This document shows positions 33,719 through 41,134 of a DNA stretch of 47,273 nt, piece after piece. The stretch's first letter is position 1; each line of letters starts with the position of its first letter. A program made the position numbers and the translations under genes. The stretch is taken from NCBI GenBank assembly GCA_944391965.1, contig CALXVH010000011.1:1-47273 (forward strand), read 5' to 3'. The DNA is from an uncultured Clostridia bacterium (GTDB lineage Bacteria; Bacillota; Clostridia; TANB77; CAG-508). The notes under the pieces are model-generated. The model saw nothing but the letters and a program-made list of their open reading frames with translations, was not told the origin of the DNA and ran no database searches.

Positions 33719-34645
33719 TTGTTTGAAAATATTACAGGTCATGAAAATATTAAAAATATATTAGGAAATAATATAAATACAAAAAATATACTGCATAGTT
33801 ATCTGTTCATAGGAGAAGAAGGAATTGGTAAAAAGATGTTAGCAAAAGAATTTGCTAAAGCAATTTTATGTATATCTGAGAATGATAAGCCATGTGAGAT
33901 TTGTAAGTCATGCGTAGAATTTAATTCAAATAATAATGTGAATTTTAATTTGATAAATGAAGAAGGAACAGCAATTAAAATTGACCAAATAAGAAATATG
34001 CAAGTTAAAATTGCGGAAAAACCAATAAATTCAGACTATAAAGTTTATTTAATAAATGATGTAGAACTTATGACAGTTGAGGCACAAAATTGTTTATTAA
34101 AAACATTAGAAGAGCCACCAGAGTATATCGTAATAATACTCATAACATCTAATGAAAATAAAGTTTTAAATACAATAAAATCTAGATGCATGAAATTATA
34201 TTTTAATAATTTAAGTAATAATGATGTTGCAAAAGTATTAAAAGAACAATTTGACATGAATAATATAAACGAATCTTTTTTAGATGCTGCAAGTGGAAGT
34301 ATAAAAAAAGCATTATTAATAAAAGAAAAATCATCAGAATACGAGCAAATAAATAAATTATTTGATATAATAGACAAAGAGAATCTAGTAAATTTTATAA
34401 ATTCAGCAAATATTATATATGAAAATAAAGATGATATTTATAACATATTAGATTATATAAATATATTATTGGACATAAAAATGAGGTCAAATTCCAATAA
34501 TTCTTTTAAGTTTGCAAATTGTATTTTTACAGTAGAAGAAGTTAAAAAAAGATTGAGAGCAAATAGTAATTATGATATGTCTATAGACTATCTATTAATG
34601 AATATGTGGAAGGAGATTAATAGTGAAAGAAGTAGTAGGTATTAA
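33719..34645 (+). CDS. holB: DNA polymerase III delta-prime subunit
   Basis: Delta-prime is a clamp-loader subunit. The 308-aa AAA+ protein has FENITGHENIKNIL, a Walker-like GEEGIGKKML, a four-Cys zinc site (CISENDKPCEICKSC), DVELMTVEAQNCLLKTLEEP and the SRC motif KSRCMKLYF. I take the TTG at 33719 as start: AGGAGG (33706-33711) has 7-nt spacing to it but only 1 nt to the ATG at 33713, and the resulting N-terminus (M-FENI) fits the family. ricT overlaps its 3' end by 23 nt, the same neighbour pair as in Bacillus. Confidence 0.9.
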   Translation: MFENITGHENIKNILGNNINTKNILHSYLFIGEEGIGKKMLAKEFAKAILCISENDKPCEICKSCVEFNSNNNVNFNLINEEGTAIKIDQIRNMQVKIAEKPINSDYKVYLINDVELMTVEAQNCLLKTLEEPPEYIVIILITSNENKVLNTIKSRCMKLYFNNLSNNDVAKVLKEQFDMNNINESFLDAASGSIKKALLIKEKSSEYEQINKLFDIIDKENLVNFINSANIIYENKDDIYNILDYINILLDIKMRSNSNNSFKFANCIFTVEEVKKRLRANSNYDMSIDYLLMNMWKEINSERSSRY

Positions 34646-35537
34646 ATTTAAAAAGCCAGGTAAAATATATTTTTTTGATCCAGCAGGGTTAAAGTTGAAT
34701 TTGCAAGATATGGTTATAGCTGATACTGCAAATGGTGAAGAATTTGCTAAAATAGCTATGGCAAATAAATTAATGCCTGATGAGAAAATAATAGAACCTT
34801 TAAGGAAAGTAATAAGATTGGCTAATAAAAAAGATATAAAGCAAAATGAAGAAAATAAAGAAAAAGAGAAAGAAGCTTTTAAAATAGCATTAGATAAAAT
34901 TGCCAAACATAAATTGCCAATGAAACTTATAGATGTAGAATATAAATTTGATAGAAGTAAAATATTGTTTTACTTTACAGCAGATGGTAGAATTGATTTT
35001 AGAGAATTAGTAAAAGATTTAGCAGCTATTTTTAAAACCAGAATAGAGCTTAGACAAATAGGTGTTAGAGACGAAGTTAGAAGGATGGGAGGAAATGGAG
35101 TTTGTGGCAGAGAATTATGTTGTTGCAGTTTCCTAAATAATTTTGATGCAGTTTCTATAAAGATGGCTAAAGAACAAAATATGTCATTAAACCCATCTAA
35201 AATATCTGGAGTTTGTGGTAGATTAATGTGCTGTTTAAAATATGAACAAGAAGCATACGAAGAAAAATTAGAAAGATTGCCGAAAGTAGGCTCTATTGTA
35301 GAAACAGTTGATGGAGAAGGGACTGTAGACAGCGTAGAAATCTTAAAAGAGAATATAAGAGTAAAATTTGAAGATGATGATGGATATCATTATAAAAAAT
35401 ATAAAGCAGAAGATGTCAAATTAATAAAAGCAAGCGAAACAGAAGAAATTGATCCAGAAGAAAAAGAAAATGAGAAAGAATTAGAAGAACTTGAAAATTT
35501 AGCAAAAAATGATATATTAGTAGATGATGATATGTAA
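34623..35537 (+). CDS. ricT: RicT/YaaT, PSP1-domain protein
   Basis: RicT is a subunit of the RicA-RicF-RicT (Y-) complex, which binds iron-sulphur clusters and promotes RNase Y mRNA maturation, sporulation and competence in Bacillus. The 304-aa protein shows the PSP1 core (LIDVEYKFDRSKILFYFTAD, then GRIDFRELVKDLA) and the cysteine motifs GVCGRELCCCSF and GVCGRLMCCLKY. It is followed by an acidic tail (about 265-304). The start is a GTG at 34623 with AAGGAG at 7-nt spacing inside holB. Confidence 0.93.
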   Translation: MKEVVGIKFKKPGKIYFFDPAGLKLNLQDMVIADTANGEEFAKIAMANKLMPDEKIIEPLRKVIRLANKKDIKQNEENKEKEKEAFKIALDKIAKHKLPMKLIDVEYKFDRSKILFYFTADGRIDFRELVKDLAAIFKTRIELRQIGVRDEVRRMGGNGVCGRELCCCSFLNNFDAVSIKMAKEQNMSLNPSKISGVCGRLMCCLKYEQEAYEEKLERLPKVGSIVETVDGEGTVDSVEILKENIRVKFEDDDGYHYKKYKAEDVKLIKASETEEIDPEEKENEKELEELENLAKNDILVDDDM

Positions 35538-35638
35538 TAAATATTTTTATATAACATATAATGAATTAATGTGTGATAGTAGAAGAAAGTAGTAGCAAAA
35601 TTTAGTAAAAAATATAGTACTGAAAGGTGGTGAAAAAT

Positions 35639-35815
35639 ATGGCATATAAAATAACAGATAAATGTATAAGTTGTGGAGCTTGTGCAGCAGAATGTCCAGT
35701 AGGATGCATTTCACAAGGAGATGATAAATTCGTAATCGATCCAGAAGCATGTATCTCTTGTGGTACATGTGCAGGAGTTTGTCCAGTTGAAGCGCCGGAA
35801 ATTATGAACGATTAG
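35639..35815 (+). CDS. 2[4Fe-4S] ferredoxin
   Basis: A 58-aa bacterial ferredoxin with two CxxCxxCxxxCP motifs (CISCGACAAECPVGC and CISCGTCAGVCPVEAP), an electron carrier for clostridial redox enzymes. The ATG at 35639 follows AAAGGTGGTG. It is the last chromosomal gene before the prophage; the integrase gene converges on it with about 24 nt between the stops. Confidence 0.96.
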   Translation: MAYKITDKCISCGACAAECPVGCISQGDDKFVIDPEACISCGTCAGVCPVEAPEIMND

Positions 35816-35832
35816 TTTGTATTATATAAATG

Positions 35833-35867
35833 AAAGAAGTTACAAAAAAGTAACTTCTTTTATTTTT
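35833..35867. terminator. Bidirectional terminator at the ferredoxin-integrase junction
   Basis: Perfect 11-bp stem AAAGAAGTTAC/GTAACTTCTTT with an A6 loop, T-rich to the right and A-rich to the left. The integrase stop codon lies in its left arm, so it may also overlap the attachment site. Confidence 0.75.
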
Positions 35868-37207
35868 CCTTCTTTGATATAAATTTTATCAATTATTTTT
35901 AACCAAAATTTTCTTTTTTCTTCTATATTAAAAGTATTATATATATCAGGAATGTCTTTATTTATTAACTCATTTAAATATGTAAAATCTTTTTGAGGTT
36001 CTTCTTTTTGTTCTTCTTCTAATTTTAATATTTCTTTATTTATTCTAATATAATCTTGTTTGTAGTCTTCTTTATTTATTAAATCATCTAAATATAAATC
36101 TTTTAATTTTGAAAGTTTATTTTTTAAACTATTTATTTTTATATTGTTTTTTTGTGGTTTGGGTTTTGTTTTGATTATAGATTTAGAAATATATTGTTTA
36201 CACAAATCTTTTAAATTATTTATTAGATATTCTTCTACTGATTTATCAGATATAACTTTAGAATTTTGGCATTGTTTTTCATTTATTCCGACTTTATATC
36301 TATATTGTTTATCACAATAGTAATTAACGTTTTTATTTTTACTTCTATAATCAATCTTACGGACTAATCTAGATTTACAATAATAACAATATAACATACC
36401 TGCAAAGATTGTGGGTACATTTTCTTTTGTAAATACTTTTTCAACTCTAGGTAATAAATTTTGAACGTTATTAAATAGTTCTTGATTCATAATAGCAGGA
36501 ATGTAGTTATCTATATATACATTTTTTCTATACAACTTATATTTTCCAATATAAGCAGTTTCGCGTAGGTAATTAAATAGAGCATCTTGACCCTTTCCAG
36601 GAAAATGCTTAACAAAGTAGCTATAAGTTTTTTTATGATCTCCATTTACAGAAATAAAATATTTATATAGATTTCTAATATTTTCTGCTTCTTCTGGATC
36701 AACTACAAACTTTTTATCTTTTATTTTATATCCATACTTAGTAGTACCAGAAGTTACTTCGCCTTTTTCACGTTTGTTTTTGAATACGAACTTTATTCTT
36801 TCAGAAGTCTTTCCAATCTCACGTTGTGCTAAAGATACTTTTAAATTAAACATAAACATTCCATCCGCAGTAGAAGTATCTACATCATCTTCGTCTATTG
36901 CTTTCATAGTACAATTATTATCTTGTAATATTTTATTTATATTGTTTGCATCTAATACATTTCTACTTAATCTATCTAGCTTAGTAAAGAGTATCATATC
37001 GTATGCAACAGATTTTTCTAACATCTCTTGTAATGCTTTTCTTTTCTTCATAGAAGAGGCTGATATCCCTTCATCTATATAAAAATCATATTTATAGTTA
37101 TTTTCTTTACAATATTTAGTTAATGCGTCTTTTTGGGCTTGTATAGAAAAGCCATATTTGACTTGCTCTTCTGTACTAACACGACAATAACAAGCTACAG
37201 TTTTCAT
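35840..37207 (-). CDS. int: Large serine recombinase (phage integrase)
   Basis: The 455-aa protein has a resolvase-type catalytic domain (YCRVSTEEQ with nucleophile Ser11; TKLDRLSRN), a recombinase domain, a four-Cys zinc ribbon (MLYCYYCKSRLVRK and later NYYCDK, KQCQNSK) and a C-terminal coiled coil (KLSKLKDLYLDDLINKEDYK). These are features of integrases that join attP and attB in one direction and need a separate directionality factor for excision. It is the leftmost phage gene, pointing at the ferredoxin gene. AAAGGAG precedes the ATG at 37207. Confidence 0.95.
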   Translation of the reverse strand: MKTVACYCRVSTEEQVKYGFSIQAQKDALTKYCKENNYKYDFYIDEGISASSMKKRKALQEMLEKSVAYDMILFTKLDRLSRNVLDANNINKILQDNNCTMKAIDEDDVDTSTADGMFMFNLKVSLAQREIGKTSERIKFVFKNKREKGEVTSGTTKYGYKIKDKKFVVDPEEAENIRNLYKYFISVNGDHKKTYSYFVKHFPGKGQDALFNYLRETAYIGKYKLYRKNVYIDNYIPAIMNQELFNNVQNLLPRVEKVFTKENVPTIFAGMLYCYYCKSRLVRKIDYRSKNKNVNYYCDKQYRYKVGINEKQCQNSKVISDKSVEEYLINNLKDLCKQYISKSIIKTKPKPQKNNIKINSLKNKLSKLKDLYLDDLINKEDYKQDYIRINKEILKLEEEQKEEPQKDFTYLNELINKDIPDIYNTFNIEEKRKFWLKIIDKIYIKEGKIKEVTFL

Positions 37208-37236
37208 ATAAAAAACTCCTTTCGCGAAAATATGTT

Positions 37237-37288
37237 CTCTTGAAAGAAGTTAAAAATAAATATATAATAAATAAAACTCTTTCAAGAG
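37237..37288. promoter_or_regulatory. Overlapping opposed promoters with an 11-bp inverted repeat
   Basis: CTCTTGAAAGA at 37237-37247 and its complement TCTTTCAAGAG at 37278-37288 each contain a -35 TTGAAA. The rightward one has TATAAT at 37263-37268 (17-nt spacer). The leftward one, toward the integrase, has TATTTA on the minus strand at 37262-37257 (17-nt spacer). The two promoters therefore overlap and should interfere. Confidence 0.6.
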
Positions 37289-37350
37289 TTGATTTTTGAG
37301 AATAGATAATGTATGAAGTTTGGCGACAAAGTACATTATCTATTTTTTTA
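37275..37350 (+). ncRNA. Candidate prophage small RNA of about 75 nt
   Basis: From the predicted start of the rightward promoter the transcript opens with the hairpin AACTCT-TTCA-AGAGTT (37275-37290). It ends in a perfect 13-bp hairpin AATAGATAATGTA/TACATTATCTATT (37301-37344) followed by TTTTTT. It contains no open frame of useful length. The unit is antisense to nothing obvious and stands between integrase and Abi genes. Confidence 0.55.
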
Positions 37351-37358
37351 TAGAGATA

Positions 37359-38135
37359 TTAAGATAAACATACATCTATAAAATTTTGTCCAAAACTAGT
37401 TATTTTTAATAAACCTTTAGAATATCCTAATTCAATATTAGGAGGAAGAAGGTTGATGTCTTTAAAAAAGCTAATTTCTTTAAAGGCTTTATCATATATA
37501 GTAGAATCATTTCTGTATTCTGAAAAACTAATCTCAATTAATTTTAGTCTACTTAAGTTATCTATAATTATAGATTCAAGAACATCATTGTTAGCTTTAT
37601 TTATTAATATAATATTGTTATTAGGATAAATAAAACCTCCATCTTTATTCAAATATTTAATTTTAAAAATAGGTGCATTTTTTATGCTATTTTCTTTAAA
37701 ATATTCTAACATTTTTGCATCATTTTGACTTAATTGCTTTATTAGTTCAATATATGCAGGAAGAACTTTACTTTGTTTTCTATCATCCATATCAGATACT
37801 AGAATATTAGTAAATAATTCTTTTATATATTCTTCATTTAGATTGTATTTTAAAGCTTCTATTGTAGGACCTAAGATATTAACTCTAGGATAAACTAAAT
37901 TTTCTAAAGGGATTTCCTTAGCTTTATTTTTTAATTCATTTGCATATTCCTCTAATTTGCTTTTAGCATATAAATTATATTTTTGCATAGGGTATAAAAC
38001 AGTATTGTTAAAGAAATCAAGTACTGTTCCAACTGCGTCTCCAACACATTTTAAAGGCTTATGTGCAACATCATCATAAATTTTATTTGCTACATCAGTT
38101 AAATCCACCTTAACATCAATTGGGTTATCAGCCAT
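37359..38135 (-). CDS. DUF4393 (Abi-alpha) protein
   Basis: The 258-aa protein matches the outline of the DUF4393/Abi-alpha family, linked to abortive infection: VANKIYDDVAHKPLKCVGDA, then NILGPTIEALKYNLNEEYIK, LFTNILVSDMD and PAYIELIKQLSQNDAKMLEY. The mechanism of the family is not known to me. It is carried between integrase and repressor, a usual site for prophage defence or lysogeny-conversion genes. GGAGAAAA precedes the ATG at 38135. It probably shares the leftward lysogenic transcript with the repressor. Confidence 0.82.
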   Translation of the reverse strand: MADNPIDVKVDLTDVANKIYDDVAHKPLKCVGDAVGTVLDFFNNTVLYPMQKYNLYAKSKLEEYANELKNKAKEIPLENLVYPRVNILGPTIEALKYNLNEEYIKELFTNILVSDMDDRKQSKVLPAYIELIKQLSQNDAKMLEYFKENSIKNAPIFKIKYLNKDGGFIYPNNNIILINKANNDVLESIIIDNLSRLKLIEISFSEYRNDSTIYDKAFKEISFFKDINLLPPNIELGYSKGLLKITSFGQNFIDVCLS

Positions 38136-38156
38136 TGTATTTTCTCCTTTTCATAT

Positions 38157-38423
38157 TTATTCAATATTTTTTTCTTCTAAATTAGATTGTAATTCATTTA
38201 AAGAGTTAGCATTATAAATCATATCTTCATATTTTATTATTTTTGAATGATAAATAAAGTCTAATCCAAATAAAACAATTCCTATTATAATAGTAGAAAC
38301 TAATAAAGATTTATTGAAATTGTTTTCATAATTCCTAGAACCTATTATTGCAAATATAATAAGTGAAACAATAACTCCAGCAAACAAACAACCTAATAAT
38401 GTAAAAATAGTATCCAATGTCAT
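38157..38423 (-). CDS. Small two-span membrane protein of unknown function
   Basis: The 88-aa protein has two membrane spans (about 4-27 and 40-59) and a charged C-terminal tail (YEDMIYNANSLNELQSNLEE). Its ATG overlaps the repressor stop as ATGA, and the Abi-alpha gene follows 21 nt downstream, so it is translated from the lysogenic transcript. It may serve the Abi-alpha protein or superinfection exclusion, an inference from position only. Confidence 0.65.
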   Translation of the reverse strand: MTLDTIFTLLGCLFAGVIVSLIIFAIIGSRNYENNFNKSLLVSTIIIGIVLFGLDFIYHSKIIKYEDMIYNANSLNELQSNLEEKNIE

Positions 38424-39085
38424 TTTCTCCTTTTCTTTCTTCTAAATTCCTCTACAACACCAATTATTCTAACAGGTAATGTTTCTATTTGCTCATTAGT
38501 ATAAATAATTGGCGAATAAGATGGATTTAATGGCTGTAAAATAATACCATTTTCATTTTTAAATACTCTCTTAAAAGTACCATCATTTCCATTCACCATT
38601 ACAACGCAATCGTCTCCACTTTCACAGTTATCTACCTTTTCTAATATAAGAGTATCTCCATCTAGATATTCTGGTTCCATACTATTGCCTTTAACTCTTA
38701 ATCCAAAGTATTGTTTACCACCTTTTAGCATATCAGTAGATATTTCTTCTGTATCTATAATATCTTCTATACACTCCATAGGTATTCCTGCAGGAATTGT
38801 GCCATAAACTAATACAACAGCTGAATTATTTTTTTCATTATTTTTTAATTTTTCACTTTCAGCTAAATCTAGATATCCAGCTTTTTCATATAAATCTATA
38901 TAATCTACATTGTAAACATTAGCTAATTCCTTTAAAGTTAGGGCAGTAGGTTTTCTTGTACCATTTTCTATCATTGATAGATGACTAAAAGAAACAGAAC
39001 TTCTGTAATCTACTTGCCTTAAACTTAAATTTCTATTTTCTCTTAATTTTTTTAAATAAGCTCCAAGTTCTTTATTTGAAAGCAT
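38420..39085 (-). CDS. CI/LexA-type phage repressor
   Basis: The 221-aa protein joins an HTH_3 domain (3-60: LGAYLKKLRENRNLSLRQVD, then SHLSMIENGTRKPT) to an S24 peptidase domain. A cleavage-type Ala99-Gly100 lies in TIPAGIP; the nucleophile Ser135 is in VKGNSMEP and Lys172 in TFKRVF. It should keep lysogeny and be inactivated by RecA-stimulated self-cleavage after DNA damage. It is divergent from the Cro-like gene, and repeated GTTCACA boxes lie between. Confidence 0.95.
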   Translation of the reverse strand: MLSNKELGAYLKKLRENRNLSLRQVDYRSSVSFSHLSMIENGTRKPTALTLKELANVYNVDYIDLYEKAGYLDLAESEKLKNNEKNNSAVVLVYGTIPAGIPMECIEDIIDTEEISTDMLKGGKQYFGLRVKGNSMEPEYLDGDTLILEKVDNCESGDDCVVMVNGNDGTFKRVFKNENGIILQPLNPSYSPIIYTNEQIETLPVRIIGVVEEFRRKKRRK

Positions 39086-39101
39086 TTCAGCACCTCACTT
39101 T

Positions 39102-39200
39102 GTTCACATTATAGCACAGGCGTTCACAAAAGTAAAATTTTTTTCAAAAAAATATAAAAAAGTGTTGACAAAAAGAAACTTAAAATATAAAATGTTCACA
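39102..39200. promoter_or_regulatory. Lysis-lysogeny switch: divergent promoters and GTTCACA operators
   Basis: Leftward promoter for the repressor (minus strand): TTTACT at 39136-39131, 17-nt spacer, extended TGC-TATAAT ending at 39108. Rightward promoter: TTGACA at 39165-39170 with TAAAAT at 39188-39193. GTTCACA boxes occur at 39102-39108, 39122-39128 and 39194-39200 (the last within GTTCACAGAAC), and again at 39429-39435 at the end of the Cro-like gene. They are placed to let the repressor cover both promoters. Confidence 0.75.
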
Positions 39201-39221
39201 GAACGAAACGGAGGTGAAAAA

Positions 39222-39455
39222 ATGGTTATTGTAAAAGACAAGGAAAAATTAAAAAGAGATATAATCTTAGCAGGGTTTAGTATAACTAGTTTAGCCAAAG
39301 AAGTAGGATGTTCTAAAGCTCATATAAGCTCTATAGTAAATCATGAAAGAAATCCAAGTGGAACAATAGCTGTTAAAATTTGTGAACAAATAAAAGGAAA
39401 ATTTGATGATTATTTTTTTATAGAAAGTGTTCACAAAAAAGAACGAAAGAGGTAG
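39222..39455 (+). CDS. Cro-like helix-turn-helix protein
   Basis: The 77-aa protein has a single HTH (LAGFSITSLAKEVGCSKAHI, then SSIVNHERNPSG) and a basic tail. It is the first gene rightward of the switch and so is the likely Cro-type regulator. I start at the ATG at 39222 behind GGAGGTG; the longer frame from 39162 would begin upstream of the promoter -35. Confidence 0.85.
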   Translation: MVIVKDKEKLKRDIILAGFSITSLAKEVGCSKAHISSIVNHERNPSGTIAVKICEQIKGKFDDYFFIESVHKKERKR

Positions 39456-39461
39456 GAAACA

Positions 39462-39566
39462 ATGGAAGTAGGAAACATGGATTATGAAAAAGTAAACAAA
39501 GCAATAGTAGAAATACTAGAAGAAAAATTTAACATAAAAATAGAAACCAAAGTTGAAAGGAAGTGA
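39462..39566 (+). CDS. Small phage protein (34 aa), unknown
   Basis: Reads MEVGNMDYEKVNKAIVEILE, then EKFNIKIETKVERK. It begins 6 nt after the Cro-like gene with AGAGGTAGG upstream, and the next small gene begins 5 nt after its stop. The tight packing and good ribosome binding site support it as a real gene; no function is recognised. Confidence 0.55.
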   Translation: MEVGNMDYEKVNKAIVEILEEKFNIKIETKVERK

Positions 39567-39571
39567 GAAAG

Positions 39572-39700
39572 ATGAGTAAACAAATGAAGAAATATTGTCT
39601 AATAGGAAAAGCTGTATGCAATTTTACTGAATATGTATTATCAACTAGTGCAATTGTATTAACAGGAGCATTAGTAATAATAAAAATATTTTTAGGATAG
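39572..39700 (+). CDS. Small phage membrane protein (42 aa), unknown
   Basis: MSKQMKKYCLIGKAVCNFTE followed by one hydrophobic span (VLSTSAIVLTGALVIIKIF). Spacing is tight to both neighbours and GAAAGGAAG lies upstream. No function is recognised. Confidence 0.55.
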   Translation: MSKQMKKYCLIGKAVCNFTEYVLSTSAIVLTGALVIIKIFLG

Positions 39701-39716
39701 AAAGGAGTGAGAAAAA

Positions 39717-39977
39717 ATGGAATATTTTATATTGCTAGCAATAATAGGTATCTTAATAGCTTACATAGTTGTAAGAGAATCAATAGTTCAAGTTCAAATA
39801 AAAGAATTAGAAAAAAAGAGTAATAATTCAGAATTAAGAGCAGTAACACATTTTAGAAAAATAAATGAAGTTGAGAACTTAATAAAAGAAGAACAAAGAA
39901 AACCATTATATGAAAGAAACAACTTTAAGTTAGTAAGCAAAATAAAAGAAGTAATTACAAGCGACCAAACTAGATAA
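39717..39977 (+). CDS. Small phage membrane protein (86 aa), unknown
   Basis: One N-terminal membrane span (FILLAIIGILIAYIVV) followed by a charged, probably coiled-coil cytoplasmic part (VQVQIKELEKKSNNSELRAV). GAAAGGAGTG precedes the ATG. It is part of the early operon; function unknown. Confidence 0.65.
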   Translation: MEYFILLAIIGILIAYIVVRESIVQVQIKELEKKSNNSELRAVTHFRKINEVENLIKEEQRKPLYERNNFKLVSKIKEVITSDQTR

Positions 39978-40012
39978 TTACTTCTTAAAATAAAAAAATT
40001 TCATAAATGAAC

Positions 40013-40038
40013 CTAAAACTATTTTAGCATAGTTTTAG
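40013..40038 (+). other. Perfect 10-bp hairpin in early operon
   Basis: CTAAAACTAT-TTTAGC-ATAGTTTTAG, in the 87-nt gap before the next gene. There is no T-run, so it is not a simple terminator; it could be a processing or pausing site. Confidence 0.5.
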
Positions 40039-40064
40039 TAGAAAATCAAGGGAGGAATATCCGT

Positions 40065-40286
40065 ATGAATAACGACTTAGATACTCGTTATAATGAACTA
40101 GAAGAAGCGATATCAACATTGAACATTGCAATAAATGAAGCGACTGATAATTGTGTAAAAGAAATATTAATATCCTGTAAAGAAAACTTAGAAAATGAAT
40201 TTAATGAAATAAAAGATAGAGTTGAATCAATATGGGAGAATGAAAAAAAAGATCTAGAAAACGAATATTGGAGGAGTGTAGTGTAA
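40065..40286 (+). CDS. Small acidic coiled-coil phage protein, unknown
   Basis: The 73-aa protein is mostly one acidic helix (YNELEEAISTLNIAINEATD, then CKENLENEFNEIKDRVESI). It stands just before the DUF1351 gene and its stop overlaps that start by one base. AAGGGAGGAA lies upstream. A role with the recombination genes is possible from position only. Confidence 0.6.
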   Translation: MNNDLDTRYNELEEAISTLNIAINEATDNCVKEILISCKENLENEFNEIKDRVESIWENEKKDLENEYWRSVV

Positions 40287-41134
40287 TGATTGAAAATTTA
40301 ATAGTAATTAAACAATTACCACAGATAGAGGAACATTTAAAGGACTTATCATCCGAAATAGATGTAAAGGTAAACAATGCAAAGAAATTAGTATGCACAG
40401 AAGAAAGTGTAAAAACAGTAAAACAAGTAAGAGCAGACTTAACTAAAGATTTTAAAATTTTGGAGGCACAAAGAAAAACGGTAAAAGAACAAATTTTAGC
40501 ACCTTATATGCAATTTGAAGAAGTTTATAAAACATACGTATCTAATAAATATAAAGAAGCTGATATAGATTTAAAACAAAAAATAGATAGTACAGAAAAT
40601 GAATTAAAAAAACAAAAAGAAAATGAAATCAAAGATTATTTTGAAGAATACAAAACAGCAAATAATATTGATTTTGTAGATTTTAAACAAGCAAATATAA
40701 ATGTAACACTAACAGCTAGCAAAAAGAGTTTAAAAGAACAGGTAAAAAAATTTATAGATGAAATAGTGGATGATTTAAAACTTATTGGAACACAAGAAGG
40801 TAAAGAAGAGATTTTAGTTGAATATAAACAAAATTTAAATGTAAGTAAATCCATTCAAGAAGTTGCAAATAGACACAAGCTATTAGAAGAAGAGAAAAAA
40901 AGACAAGAAGAATTAAAAAATAAGCAATTAGAAGAGGCTCAACGACAAGCTGATATGTCAATAAAAAAACAAGAAGTAGCAACAAAGAATGCTTTAGAAA
41001 ATTTTGTTATGGAGGCACCAAAGGTAGAGGAACAAGAAGAAATTTTAACACTTAAATTTAAAGTAAGAGGAACGAGAAGTAAGCTAAGAGAGTTAAAGAG
41101 ATTTTTAGAAGATGGAGGATATGATTATGAGTAA
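40286..41134 (+). CDS. DUF1351 phage protein
   Basis: The 282-aa, largely helical protein matches the DUF1351 layout common in Firmicute phages directly before recT: IVIKQLPQIEEHLKDLSSEI, then VKTVKQVRADLTKDFKILEA, QILAPYMQFE, a charged coiled coil (KLLEEEKKRQEELKNKQLEE) and the C-terminal domain LTLKFKVRGTRSKLRELKRF. I start at the ATG at 40286 behind GGAGGAG. It likely works with RecT in recombination. The recT start overlaps its 3' end by 8 nt. Confidence 0.85.
   Translation: MIENLIVIKQLPQIEEHLKDLSSEIDVKVNNAKKLVCTEESVKTVKQVRADLTKDFKILEAQRKTVKEQILAPYMQFEEVYKTYVSNKYKEADIDLKQKIDSTENELKKQKENEIKDYFEEYKTANNIDFVDFKQANINVTLTASKKSLKEQVKKFIDEIVDDLKLIGTQEGKEEILVEYKQNLNVSKSIQEVANRHKLLEEEKKRQEELKNKQLEEAQRQADMSIKKQEVATKNALENFVMEAPKVEEQEEILTLKFKVRGTRSKLRELKRFLEDGGYDYE

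Noticed and set aside
37275..37290. Short palindromes around 37.24-37.29 kb as a CRISPR-like repeat
   Set aside because: Only two inverted copies, no spacers of regular length; they fit promoters and a hairpin better. No CRISPR array or cas gene is seen anywhere in the window.
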